64,000 nucleotides of DNA from Hybos culiciformis. Its lineage: Eukaryota > Arthropoda > Insecta > Diptera > Hybotidae. Under the pieces are notes generated by a model. The model ran no database searches, had not been told where the DNA came from, and saw only the letters and a list, made by a program, of their open reading frames with translations. Position numbers and translations under genes: made by a program. The stretch spans positions 110,234,485 through 110,298,484 of the forward strand of contig OZ023273.1 in NCBI GenBank assembly GCA_964007475.1, given 5' to 3'. Shown here piece after piece: positions 33,970 through 45,335 of the stretch; the stretch's first letter is position 1, and each line of letters begins with the position of its first letter.

Positions 33970-34235
33970 TGATATAATAGCTCAGTATTATCACAAATAA
34001 ATACAGTATATACAGAGGAATAATTTCATACAATTTTTTGAAATACGAAATAACTGGTAGGGACTACTTAGCTCCATTTCATAGTATTGCATATATTTTT
34101 TTTCATTTTACGCACATTTTTAAAAAAATACTATCAAATGGAGCTGAACGACAGCTGCTATTTTTCATACTTGTTGTATGAAATTATACCTCTGTGTGCA
34201 CTATATTTCTCTGTGATATTATACTAGTTATGCTT
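33970..34235. repeat. Imperfect ~260-bp foldback element at the PRODH 3' end
   Basis: Long inverted arms fold around a 38-nt centre. AGCTCCATTTCATAGTATT (34070-34088) matches the reverse complement of 34127-34145 with one mismatch. CAGAGGAATAATTTCATACAA (from 34013) matches the complement of 34174-34194 with one mismatch. Outer parts (TATCACA at 33989 against TGTGATA at 34212) match at roughly 80%. There is no coding frame. It is probably a foldback MITE. It begins within 100 bp of the PRODH stop, so the arms probably overlap its 3' UTR. Confidence 0.7.
33996..34001 (+). terminator. Poly(A) signal AATAAA for PRODH
   Basis: It lies 118 nt after the stop and within the left arm of the foldback element, so this repeat may supply the 3' end of the PRODH transcript. 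Confidence 0.5.
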
Positions 34236-34592
34236 ATGGGTAAAAATTTTAAATTGTGGAGAAAACTGGAAAAGATTTTTTTTGGAAAAAAAAAAATTAA
34301 AAATTAAAATATCATTTAATAGTTGAGTTATTTGTAATTCATTATTATTGAAGAATAAGTCTAGGAGAAAATAGAAAATTATTACCCAATCCAAACCCGA
34401 TTTTTAAATATTATAAATTCTGTAAATTATTGCAGACCTATCCCAAGAACTTTAAAAATAAACAATTAAAAAGGAATTTTTATTATCAAACTTCATTTTT
34501 AGCTTTAATTAGATGAATACATTAAAATTAAGTAATATAGAAAAATAATTATAAATGCATTCACAATACAGGGCTTTTAATAATACTAGCGC

Positions 34593-34988
34593 TAATACCG
34601 TATCTGCACTTGTCTGGAAAGGTTTATTCCTTAAGCCACCTTAACGAAACCCGTACACACTCTATTTTTTGACACTTAAAAAAAAAGATGTGTAAACAAA
34701 CTGTTTTTTATCTTGTTTATTTTTAAATTTGTATTGCCAACATTTTGAAACTAGAAAAAAGGCAGAAAAAAGCAAGGAAAAAGCTGAAAAGTTGGCAACT
34801 ATAATGTCTGCAAACTGACCTTTTTTGTCTGCAAACTAACTTTTTTTGTCTGCAAACTGGCCTTTTACGCAAAGGTTAGTTATTTTTTTTCTTTTTTTTT
34901 TGTATGAGAAAGGCCTGTTCACAAGTCAGTTTACAGGTCAGTTCCGATCTAAGGTCAGTTTTAAGGTCCAAGTGCAGATAAGGTATAA
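34593..34988. mobile_element. MITE with TAA target duplication (PIF/Harbinger-like)
   Basis: TAA at 34593-34595 and 34986-34988 flank 17-bp TIRs, TACCGTATCTGCACTTG (34596-34612) and its complement with one mismatch (34969-34985). The 390-bp body has no transposase. It contains three exact-period (21-bp) copies of TGTCTGCAAACT at 34805, 34826 and 34847, and inverted GGTCAGTT words near the right end. A 3-bp TAA duplication is typical of PIF/Harbinger; the superfamily call rests on that alone. Confidence 0.7.
34805..34858. repeat. 21-bp tandem repeat, three copies
   Basis: TGTCTGCAAACT plus a T-rich tail is repeated at 34805, 34826 and 34847 inside the MITE. Such subterminal arrays are often transposase-binding repeats. 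Confidence 0.8.
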
Positions 34989-35111
34989 GACACTAAAAGT
35001 AGTCATCTTTTTTCCATTCCTGTACGTATATAAACATAGAATTCTATATTTGCTATATTTTAAGATTTTTGTTGATTATTACGATCGGATCGTGGGCTAA
35101 TAACTCTTCAG

Positions 35112-35321
35112 GATAATTTTACTAAAGAGTATCCTACAGAAAAATGCAAAACTTTAAATTTTTTAGGATTTGAAGAAGTTCATTCTGTCATAAAACTCGT
35201 ATCATTAATTAAAGATAATGTAAGAGGAGGAGACTATAAAGAAAACTATTATATTTCTAATAAATTTATTGATTACTTTACATTTTATAAAATTCAAAAT
35301 TTGCAGTTCAATGAATTTTAA
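35112..35321 (+). pseudogene. Orphan coding fragment or terminal exon, unrecognised
   Basis: After a plausible acceptor (CTAATAACTCTTCAG|GA at 35111) 69 codons are open to a TAA at 35319. The frame is open back to about 35068. The translation has mixed, protein-like composition, with segments such as LNFLGFEEVHSVIKL and DNVRGGDYKENYY, quite unlike the Phe/Ile/Lys noise elsewhere. I do not recognise the family. It could be an alternative last exon of the + strand host gene, the end of a nested gene or a gene remnant. No partner exon was found. Confidence 0.4.
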
Positions 35322-35413
35322 TTCACAAAAGAAAAAAATCTATAATTTTTGCTTTATACAAGAAAAAGGACCGACCGAAAAATTGAATTTTCTTTTCTAC
35401 AAAGTTAAATATT

Positions 35414-35427
35414 ATATATATATATAT
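35414..35427. repeat. (TA)n microsatellite
   Basis: Short uninterrupted TA run; no other content. Confidence 0.6.
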
Positions 35428-35529
35428 ACAACAATTTATTGATGATAGCTTGGTAACTGAAGTCATAATTATTTTTTTTATCTTTTTTTTTCGCTTGAAA
35501 AATCTATATGTTGCGTTGTAAGTAAGAAC

Positions 35530-35553
35530 ATGATGATGATGATGATGATGATG
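35530..35553. repeat. (ATG)8 microsatellite
   Basis: Eight perfect ATG units. No open frame of length runs through it. Confidence 0.9.
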
Positions 35554-36591
35554 TTACAAGTGAATAATTTTTAATAAAATTTAATTTAGTGTTTTGTTTA
35601 TCTTACATCATTTTATGTAAAAATTTCTTGTTTCAATTTATGGGGTGTAAATAAGTTTTCAGAAGTACAATTTATACGAATATTATACTAGCAAGATTTT
35701 CTAATATTGATAAACTTAATGCTAAATTATTAAAGTAATTTATTGCATATTTGTAGTTTAAATATTATTGACGTAGCTTAGTTTTAATTCAATGGGAAAC
35801 GTATTTTGAAGCCGCTGTGATGCTGTTATCATAATGTTCGTTGTAGTCGTTTGCGGTTGGGGTTTATATTTCCATTTATTTAAGAATTATATCCGTTGGA
35901 AAATCCAACAGTCTTCTTAGAAATAAAGTAACTAACTGAGCTAAAGAGATATTAAAAAAAATTTAACAACAATTTCTAGATAAAATTATTTAAGAAATGA
36001 ACTCAAAAATATCACCAATCTCTCTCATCAGCGGGTGATTCAACTTGTAATGTACATATTGAAAAAAAAAAAAAACAATTTCTTATTATCAAAATTCATC
36101 AGATATAATTAATGGGAAATTGTTTAGATTTTAATTTCTTTAGAAAGGAGGGATAACTATTGAAAAATAACAAAATTACAACGTACATACGTTTATTTTG
36201 AATGTGTGTTTTTTTTTAATTTTATAATTCCCAGGGTGGTCGCGTCGTGAAGTTAATTAACAATTAGTATATATTTATTGGAATGAAATTCAAACAATTA
36301 GATTTTAATTGTCGAAAACATTTTTTTTGTAGTTTTCTGTCATCAAGTAGAGTTAAAGCTATATTTTTGCAAAACAGAAATTAAAGGTCAATAGTATACG
36401 AATAAAGTTCAAAAAATAGAATTGAAGATTCGCGTAGAAGAAGTTATTATGATACTAAATTGAGATTATAGAGAAAGTTGTAAATTTTCCTCATATATTT
36501 CATATGTTTTATAATACAACCATGCAGAAAAGTATGTAAAAAAAAGTAATATTGAAAAAATAGTTTCAAAATTTTTGTTCCTTACAATTTA

Positions 36592-36885
36592 CTAGTTTGT
36601 TTCCATTAATGCCACATAACTTTCTAACGCGTAGACATGTGGACACATAACATCTTCATCGTTTACCAGCTTTCGCTGTAATAGATGCATTTGTTAAAAT
36701 TAAAATTGTAACATAGCAGCTTTATTCATACACGGATCAACAATTGTATAAATTTGGTCATCAGCATCACTCAAATGACTGTTGATAAAATTGTTGTTTA
36801 GCAAGTGACACAGAGCTTGAATTAAAACAGGCTCCTCTTTTATATCTCTTATGAATTTTATGCACAAAAATGTTATAATATACAT
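36592..36885 (-). pseudogene. Unrecognised coding remnant with two in-frame stops
   Basis: On the - strand one frame gives protein-like text in two blocks: 36885-36703, with HLLNNNFINSHLSDADDQIY and IVDPCMNKAAMLQF, and 36693-36595, with KLVNDEDVMCPHVYALESYV, ending at TAG 36594-36592. The two blocks are in the same frame but separated by TAA at 36702 and 36696. A 37-nt GT...AG (36712-36676) would remove the stops but joins out of frame and is very short, so I favour a decayed exon pair. The family is not recognised. It may belong with the + strand fragment at 35.1 kb only by neighbourhood. Confidence 0.4.
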
Positions 36886-37528
36886 GTTTTTGAATAAAAC
36901 AAAAGTACAAATAAAAAATTAACATAATTGGATAAGTTTTTAAAATTTTGCATAAATTTTCTGAATTTTTTTTTTATCAAAAAAGAAAATTAGTTTATTA
37001 TAATTTCCTTTGCTTTTATTTTTGTCTAATTATAAAAAACACACAGACATTGAAATTAAATATTATTTTTTTTTTTAGAAAATATGTAAATAAAAATTAG
37101 TTTCTTATATCTTATGATAAATTTTTACTTAAAGAATTTTTTTTTGTATTAACAACTTTAAATTTAAAAGTATTTCTAATCCTAATGAAACATGGAAATT
37201 GTTAGGATATAATGAATTAAAAAAATATTTATTTAGAATCAACAGTGTATTTTGTGTTTTTACAATTTTTGATAACTTCATAAACTTTTAAAACATATTT
37301 TTCAGTTTTTTCATTTAATTGGTTTTTGTCAAATAAAAGGACAAAATATTATATTAAAGGCATGAAAACGATTGAGAATCAATGATTTTTCAACGATACA
37401 TAATGCTTTTTGAATTTTAAAACTATATTATCAAGAAAATCAATAAATATAGAAGCATCTGGTTTTTATAAATTGTCGTCAATACAATAGCGAATTTAAA
37501 ATATATGAAATAAATTATAATATTTAAT
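36886..37528. other. Gene-free spacer
   Basis: A+T-rich; nothing supported. Confidence 0.5.
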
Positions 37529-37535
37529 AGTAGAT

Positions 37536-37715
37536 TACAATACATGTTAAGAAAATTTGTTATTCTTGCGAGTTTTGTATACACACAAACACATAGACAC
37601 GAGTCATGTTTATATCACGAGACCGAAGGTCGAGTGATATAATATTGACGAGTGTCTATATGTTTGTGTGTATACAAAACGAGCTGTATAACAAATTTGA
37701 TTAACATGTATTGTA
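37536..37715. repeat. 180-bp palindrome with 3-nt loop
   Basis: TACAATACATGTTAA (37536-37550) pairs with TTAACATGTATTGTA (37701-37715). The middle of the arms shares GTTTTGTATACACACAAACA, and the tip is GACC-GAA-GGTC (37621-37631). By eye the arms match at about 80%. It would fold into one long hairpin. The outer words TAGTAGATT and GCATGTGAGAG (about 37530 and 37729) recur around a second copy at 38.39-38.60 kb, so it belongs to a repeat family. Confidence 0.8.
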
Positions 37716-37861
37716 TACTGCTTTAATGTGCATGTGAGAGGGAGTTGAAAACAATACATTTATAATGAAAAAAATAAACAAAAAAAATTCAAAATGAAGC
37801 AAGGAAATAAAATTTAATAAGGAAGTTTATTTATTTATCGAAATGATTTCAAACCGGAAGA

Positions 37862-37992
37862 TTCCTAAAATATTAAAAAAAAAATTAGTAATTTTTCCAA
37901 AAAAAAATTATTCATTTTCTTTTTTGCAAAAAAAAAAATCGAATAATTTTTTTTTAGAAAAATTACTAATTTTTTTTTTATTATTTTAGGAA
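37862..37992. repeat. 131-bp near-perfect palindrome
   Basis: Arms of 52 bp (37862-37913 and 37941-37992) match at 50 of 52 positions. They run from TTCCTAAAATA through TTAGTAATTTTTC to TTATTC, with a 27-nt centre that is itself partly complementary around TTTTTTGC/GCAAAAAA. Arm identity this high suggests a recent inversion-duplication or active maintenance. Confidence 0.85.
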
Positions 37993-38305
37993 CTAATGGT
38001 CTTCTTAAATTTTATTTAATTTTATTTTTAATTATTAAAAAAAATAATAATAATTTTATAATTATTTTTTTTATAACTAAAAATAAAATCAAATAATAAT
38101 TATATAATTATAATTTATATTTACAATAAATAATCTCCTTGTTGCTGCCATTTTCCTCGTTTGTTGATAAAAGAAAAAAAAATTCTTACTTGACATTTGA
38201 CAATCACAGCAAACTTTATAATGACAACAAAGATATTTTCAGGGTTACCATTGTTCTATTTTTATTCATTTTGTTTTTTTGAATAAAAATAAGTGCAATT
38301 TTTGA

Positions 38306-38344
38306 AGTGTGGTTTAAATTTTTGTACTAAAATCCAACCACACT
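38306..38344. repeat. 9-bp inverted repeat
   Basis: AGTGTGGTT (38306-38314) and AACCACACT (38336-38344) form perfect arms with a 21-nt spacer. Part of the inverted-repeat patch; no function is assigned. Confidence 0.6.
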
Positions 38345-38387
38345 CGTTTAAAAATTTAGTAGTAGAGGTTCGAAGATCCTTTAAAAA

Positions 38388-38600
38388 TAGTAGATTGAAA
38401 CACATGTTAAGAAAATTCATCGACTGATCGACTGGCCGCTTTTTAGAAAAAAAAAAAAATAGCCGCGTATTTTTTTATTGGTTCTTTTTTTTTTTTTTTT
38501 GTTTGCTCAGAGGGAAAATATAGATTAGCTCAGAGGGAAAATTTAGATTTTAGCATTATAAACTAAGCTTTGTTTGACATTGATATGATGCATGTGAGAG
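38388..38600. repeat. Second, divergent copy of the 37.5-kb repeat family
   Basis: The left edge TAGTAGATTGAAACACATG, followed by TTAAGAAAATT, closely matches 37529-37557. The right edge GCATGTGAGAG (38591) matches 37729. The interior differs and holds a direct repeat of GCTCAGAGGGAAAAT (about 38504 and 38529), so this copy has lost or replaced the palindromic core. Confidence 0.55.
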
Positions 38601-38706
38601 GTATACATTTGCAATTTTTTTTTTTTTTGGTATTTGTCTGTATTGAAATATTGTGAGTGTGAGTGATATTATTTTTGTTTATAGTATTACGCAGTTCAAA
38701 ATGAAG

Positions 38707-38849
38707 AATGTAAATACAATATAGAGCAATGTAAATACAATTTACATCACAGGGAAATGTAAATACAATTTACATTCCTCTATAATTACATGTGTATTGA
38801 TGCATGTAATGGACCATTTACCGAGCTAAATTTGCGAATGTAAATACAA
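38707..38849. repeat. Four dispersed copies of AATGTAAATACAA
   Basis: Exact 13-mers at 38707, 38728, 38756 and 38837. Two are followed by TTTACAT, making the local palindrome ATGTAAATACAATTTACAT. Spacing is irregular (21, 28 and 81), so this is not a simple tandem array. It may be a cluster of protein-binding sites or subterminal repeats of a decayed element. Confidence 0.7.
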
Positions 38850-41800
38850 CTTACCGAAGACATGCGCATTAAAATTATTATCTATAAAAAATATCTTACA
38901 GATTTCTATAGCGATTAAAATAATTCAGATTTAAAGTGTTTACGATAAAAACGAATATAATCGACTAAACACTAAACTAAACGATTGCAAAAAAATTTTT
39001 TATTGCAATTGCAAGAAGAAAAAAAAAAACATGAAAATGAAAATATGAAACAAACAAAGAGTTCAAAAAATATATTTATTTTTATTTACAAATTTGTGAT
39101 AAAAAAAAAGATACATTTTATATAATTTATATATATGTATGGTATACATATAATATTATAAGTAGAATTCTCTTTATATTTTATTTTGTTTTATTTTTGG
39201 ATCAATTTATCGCATTAAAGAAAATTTTATTCAGAGTTAAAGTACTTTTAATGTTCATTTTTTATGTCTGCATTGCATAAAAGAATTTTCTTAAATTTTC
39301 CAAGAATTTTCTTTTCGAAATTAAATAAATTTAAGAGCCAATTATTTTACATGGGAAAATACGTTATTTTCAAGATTATTTTGATATGTTGTTAACCTAA
39401 TTTTTCACATATACGCAAGGTTAAAATTCTTGAATTTACATAACAAAATCGTTATTGATAACAATTCTAAGAAATTTTTATTTGAAATTAATAAAAATAT
39501 TTATACTCTTAATCCAATTTGAAAGTGATTAAAATTTTTCACCGATCTTATCATCGAAAATTCTATTTAAACTAAAATACTGAAGCCGGGATTGAATAGT
39601 ATTATTGCAAACGACCTTTCAGTTTTTTTAGGGAACGTACTAAGTCAAAACAAAATCCAGAGTCCAGTGCTTATGACTGAAAAGATAAAGATAAGCCTGT
39701 GAAATTAAATTTACTTACTTTTCTTTGTTATATAATATTATATGTTTCGTTTTTAAAAACTTATTTAGAAAATTACAAATAAAAGAAATAAATAAAATAA
39801 ATTTTAATTTAATGATAAGGGTCGGTGTGAAAATTTCAAATTTTTAACACTTTCATTATTTTTAATTTTATTATTAATGGTACATGAATATAATATAAAT
39901 CATAAAAACTGATAAATTTTTTTTATTGAAAATTTTTCTTTCACTAAAACCTATTGACCTTCGTTCGGTTTTTATAAAACTTAAAATATATATAAATAAA
40001 AAAACTGGTAATATTTATATTACATTTTCTGCGATGACAGCATGTTTTACAAAAAGGCGCAGTTTTGTTTTATTTATTTATTTTTTATTTTACTGAATAT
40101 TTTTATAATCGAAATTTTTTGTTTGCATAATAAATAATCATATTAAACGTCAAAATGAATTGATCAAAACACTATTCAACAAAAAGAAAAAAAATATTTT
40201 ATAAATCTAATATTAAATAAGATGTATAAATATTATAAAATTATTTGTATTATTGTTATTATTATATGAAGATATTTATTTAAAAAATCAAGTAAAATAA
40301 TATTATATGCGATTTAAATGAAAAATCTCAAGGCTATGAAGTTCTGGTTGCGGACACACCTAGTGTTTATCAAAAATTAAGTCACCAGGTTTCCATACAG
40401 TCATCTTTTCATATAAATAAAAGATCGATAATAAACCAGGCTTCTAATTACTGGTATTATTCGACAAAAATCAAAGTTAAAAGTGTTTATGTAGGTATAT
40501 ATTTTTTTTCATAATTTCTGGTTTCAAAAACTCATAGAGGTTTCTTAAAATATTATTCCGATCTCACGAATTTATTTAATGACGGTTTTGCACCAAACAG
40601 ACACTTTTAAAAACAGTTCTGTTTTCAAAAGAGAAAACAGAACCATATTTTCCTTCTTTCAAGAAGTTCTGTTTGTTGTAAACATACTGTTCCAAAGGTT
40701 TTGGTATGTTTATTTGTTGAAAATGTTCGATTACGAAGATTATATCACGGGGTTGTTATTTAAAATTCATTTTTTTAAATTTGTTTTCTTTTTGGTTCTA
40801 ACACTAAAATACATTTCTTCAGAAAAAATTGTGAACTGATTTAAAGAAAATTTTTTAAATTGAAACACATATAAACGACATATAATTAAAAATTACTCGA
40901 CTGATAAATAAATAAATCATTTTCTTTTATTTTCTGTATACTTCTATCATTGGAACAAATGTCTCATAATTTAATTAGAATGATTTTTTATAAATACCAA
41001 AACTAACTCTCAATATTCCATCTAATACTAATTCAAAACTGTCGGTGTAATTTCGATTTAAAGTTCTTTGATAATATTTTTAGTTCTTTAAAACTATAGA
41101 TTTTTTAATTAACATTATTTTATCAATTATGCTTTAATTTTAAGAGAATTTAATGGGTAAATTATTAAAATAAAGTATTCCAATAAAAAAAATTCCTACT
41201 TTAGATGGTATAATTTTATATTATTATTCTTATCTAAAAGAATTTAATTTCTATTTTTTTTTTTGTAAAGAAATGCAGTAGGAGTTTTATATCTTTCGTA
41301 GGAGTAAGGAAACTGATTTTTTTATATATTTATATAATATTTTTGAATTTTTATTTAAAATACCTACTCGTCTGTATGTACATATATTTTAAACAGAATA
41401 AATTTTTTGATTTTTTATGCAATTTTTGCATAATTTTCGAATAATTTCATTTTATGACTTTAGTCGCGTGTTGGAACTATAATAAAAATAACCTGATTTA
41501 TGTTTATAAGGTAAAAAACTTATGAAAAAAATCTGATAAATTTTTTTTTTTATTTAGATTGTGCAATGCGAATTTAACTTTTTCTAATTAGATACAAAAA
41601 AAAAAAAATAGTTTTCATGATGATCTAATGAAATGTTTATTTTATTTTTTTTAGCTATATCTTATATCTATGATATTTTATGATATTTTTAAGTAAATAA
41701 TAAAAATATTAGATAATATTTAAATGTACATAAAACTTTGTTAATTTAATCAAAACAAATTGCGTTAATCAAACAAACTAATTAAATAAAAAAATTAAAG

Positions 41801-44018
41801 ACAACATAGTTATAAAGACGTTGAAACACGATATTATGGTTAATGAAGTTAGAACATTATTATTGTTTTCTCATTTAAATTCAAGTGTATGTTAATGTCT
41901 TCATAACTATAGTGCATTTCAAAAATATATACAGAACAACTGCACTGTATTCGTATTTTTTGATCAACAGTTTTACATTTTTCCTTAATTTTATATTTTT
42001 CTTATTTGAAGGGACCTTTTTGATAGATAGAAAAACAATAGTTTTCAAAAGTCTTTCCAGCTTTTTATGTCGTTTCGTAGAAATTTACCATTTGATAGGC
42101 AATTGAATATGGACTATTAAAGCACTTTGATTTTTTTAACCACGATGAAGAAAACAAAACAGAACCAAAATTTAGTCCTTATTGCAGCAAGCTCCATATT
42201 GTGATAGTTTTTACGCGGGTTATTTTTCCTTTCAAACCGCCTTTTAGGTATATAGTAAGAGTCCGAAGAAAAAAAATCAAATAAGCTTTATCATTATTCT
42301 TTTAAAAACTATTTTTGAAATAAAGAACATGATCTATTATTATTAGAAAGTATATTGAATTTATTTTTAACAAATAAATTATATTCCTAACAATTTTTTC
42401 CATTAAAAAAAATCTGCTCTAAAATTTCAAAAGAAAATTTCAATTGAGGTTTTTTCTCTGGTTTTTTTAAGGATGAATTTATTGTTATTTTTAATAAAAT
42501 AAAAAATAAAAAAATATATTTTTTTACCATTGGTGTTCTAAATTCCATTATAGTTAAATTTATTTTTAAAAATGACCTTAAAAGGAAAACTGGTCCATCT
42601 GCAAACAACAATAATTTCAAAATAACATTGGCAAAATATTCAAATTCTATACTAAGAAAAATACATCCTAACATAAAAATTGTTTGATTTTTTTAGTTGC
42701 GCTTCTTTCACAGGAAACAATTTGGATCTGTACACTCAAGAATTGTGAAATATTTCTTAATAGAGTTTGTTTGACATTAATGAAAGTAAAATTTTCATGG
42801 TTCAACCACTTTTCCTTACAATATCTCAGCAGCTATATAATTTCTGTACATCCTTAGCTAGTCTAATCGATCTAGTTGATGATTTTATAGTAAGATAAGT
42901 TATTTGTCTTAGCAATAGTTCTATTAAATAGTTTAATGGTTTTAATATTTAATAGTTTTAATTATTAATACATCTGAAACAATTCGTATCATTATAGCAT
43001 CTTCGAAAAGAAAATTTCAGAAACTAGAAAAACAATAAATGTTTTCATTTTGAAGTACCAACAATTCGTTTATATTTGTGAACGATTTATTATACATTAA
43101 CCAATCAATGCAAGATTTCTCACACGTGCCTTATTCGAATATTTTCAACATCCTTTATTCAAAATATTTCTAATTTTGAATTTTATCAAAGTTTAAGTTC
43201 ATCCAAAACAAGAAAATGTAGAAATTATGTTGAAAACAACTTTCACCGTCACCCAATTTTTTCGACTATTGAATTTGACAATTAAATTTAATTCACATTT
43301 AAATATTATTATTATTTATTATATAATTTTATTTATTTTGTTCTTAAAAACTAGATCACCTATAAAATAAAAAAATTTTACCCTGAATGCATCATTTTAT
43401 ATAAATAACAAAATAATATAGTCGATTTTCTTTTATCCTTGTGGTTATTATATCCCTCTATCTCTATACCCTCTACACAACTATATGTATTATTATAACA
43501 ACAGCATGGTATTTTATAAATTGTGTTCTAGTTCAGATAAAAAAGAAAAAAATATGCTCTTCAGCTCAGAAAGTATGCGCTTTATTATTATTTTATTCCA
43601 TTAAAATATGATTTTTGTTATGCAAGGAAGAGAATTTTATGATTTTATGTTTTTCTATTTTAAATTAGGTTACTTCATATAATCATTGTTATTGATGATT
43701 AAAATTAAAAAACATGTTGCTATGTAGGCGGTATGTTGAATTGCTTATATCATGATAACAATAGACACACTATATAGACAGAGTAGAGGAAAACACAATC
43801 ATAATATTGACTTTGTTTTCATTATTTTTTTTTTAATTATTTATTTTGTTTTTGCAATCTATGATGTTGCAATATCAATTTATTATTAATTATTTGATTG
43901 AAAAATGTTTTATATAAAAAAGGTGTTGAGTAACAATTTTTTTTTCGTTATCATTTTTAGTTTATATTTGATTACACAATTTATTATAACAATAATGTGT
44001 CCTTAACAATTTTAATTG

Positions 44019-44095
44019 ATTTTAGATTTTCTTTTTCGTTACAGGTATGTCATTTTGTTGTGATCATTTGAAAAATTTATTTGTTAGTTGTAAGT
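44019..44095 (+). promoter_or_regulatory. Recursive splice site (ratchet point) 2 with RS-exon
   Basis: A pyrimidine-rich run (GATTTTCTTTTTCGTTA) leads to CAG|GTATGTCA, junction 44044|44045. A strong second donor, TT|GTAAGTAAAA, starts at 44090, defining a 45-nt RS-exon (44045-44089). It is 19,862 bp beyond site 1. The identical CAG|GTATGT core and the same strand argue for one host intron. Confidence 0.78.
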
Positions 44096-44731
44096 AAAAT
44101 ATTTTTAAAAAATTAATATTTTTATATAATATTGGCCTGAAAAGGATCAAAGTAAAGCATTCAACAATATTAGTAAATGTTAGTAAATCTTACATGCTCG
44201 AAACATCTATTTGTTTATAATTAAATTATTTTATTAACACGGTTCCAGAAGTTTGAACAACGCTATTATTGTAAACAAAAAAATGTTTGATATATTTCTG
44301 CTATGATAAATTTAATTGAATTTCAGATCTATTCGAATGTTGAACAAAAACACGATTGAACCATTTTTATTTCTAAATCGATCATTTGCAAATTAATTTA
44401 TGTTGTCTTGTATTATGCATAATATAAGACATATGTTCTCTCAACTAGAGATAAACAAATTTAAATCATTTCGGGAAAAAAAAATCTAGATTTGTTAGTT
44501 CGTCCCCATAATGTTGGTTAATTTTCTATGAGGTTTAAAAGTTTGAATTATTTATGAATTACACAAAAACATTTCTTTCATTGGATATTCTCTTGAATTA
44601 TTTTTATTTTTGTAATTATCCTTTTTTTTTTCCAAAACGTACAACTTGACGTCCAACGTTCATAATGTTTAATTACATAAATCTATAGAGAATGTTTTAT
44701 GTGCTAAATTTAATTTGTTCTTTTAGCTACA

Positions 44732-44750
44732 CAACACAACACAACACAAA
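44732..44750. repeat. (ACACA)n minisatellite
   Basis: About four units of the pentamer ACACA; no other content. Confidence 0.7.
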
Positions 44751-45335
44751 TCGTGTATCTAATTTTTCATTAATCAAAAGTTAGGTGTATATTATATTAT
44801 ATGTATTGCATGTACTTATTCATTCTATTCTTCTACAGGATATTTGATTTAATGAAAATTGTGTTTATTTTTCATATCAATTCAATTTCAATGGAAAAAT
44901 ATTGTTCAGAACTTTTTTTTAAAATTTTTCTTTTATTTTTTTTACCAATATTGAATTAAATGTTATTTTATCCACAACAGAAGAGGATTAAAATTAAAAA
45001 TAACAAAAAAAATACTTTATACATATATGGTTACTACAAACGAAGGTGTTATTCATTCTACGTATCTACCTCACATATGTATAGTTAAAGTTTTATAATC
45101 ATAAGAGAAAAAAATCTTACCCTTCAAAATCGTGTTTTTATTTTTCAATATGTTTTTTCGAATAAAAGAAAATAGAAGGATAATTTTGAAAGCAGCAAAA
45201 AAAAAAAGGACAAAATAATTCAAGTTAAGAGGTTTATATAAAAAAAATTCAGTATAGTATGTGTACAAAAATGTGCAAAATCAAAAGGATTTTAAATTTT
45301 AAGCTTGTAAAAAAAATATATGGCATTATATACAT

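Larger units (their letters stand above)
38850..45331. other. Gene-free stretch containing ratchet point 2
   Basis: A+T-rich. The open frames of 65-95 codons near 40.6, 41.9, 42.4 and 45.1 kb are low-complexity and domain-free; I do not support them as genes. The only supported site is the recursive splice site at 44044/44045. Confidence 0.55.

Noticed and set aside
36676..36712. 37-nt intron removing the stops in the - strand remnant
   Set aside because: Too short for a typical insect intron, and the join is out of frame, reaching a stop within five codons.
40579..42674. Open frames of 73-95 codons at 40.6, 41.9 and 42.4 kb
   Set aside because: Composition is Phe/Leu/Lys/Ile-dominated as expected from A/T runs; no domain, splice context or conservation evidence.
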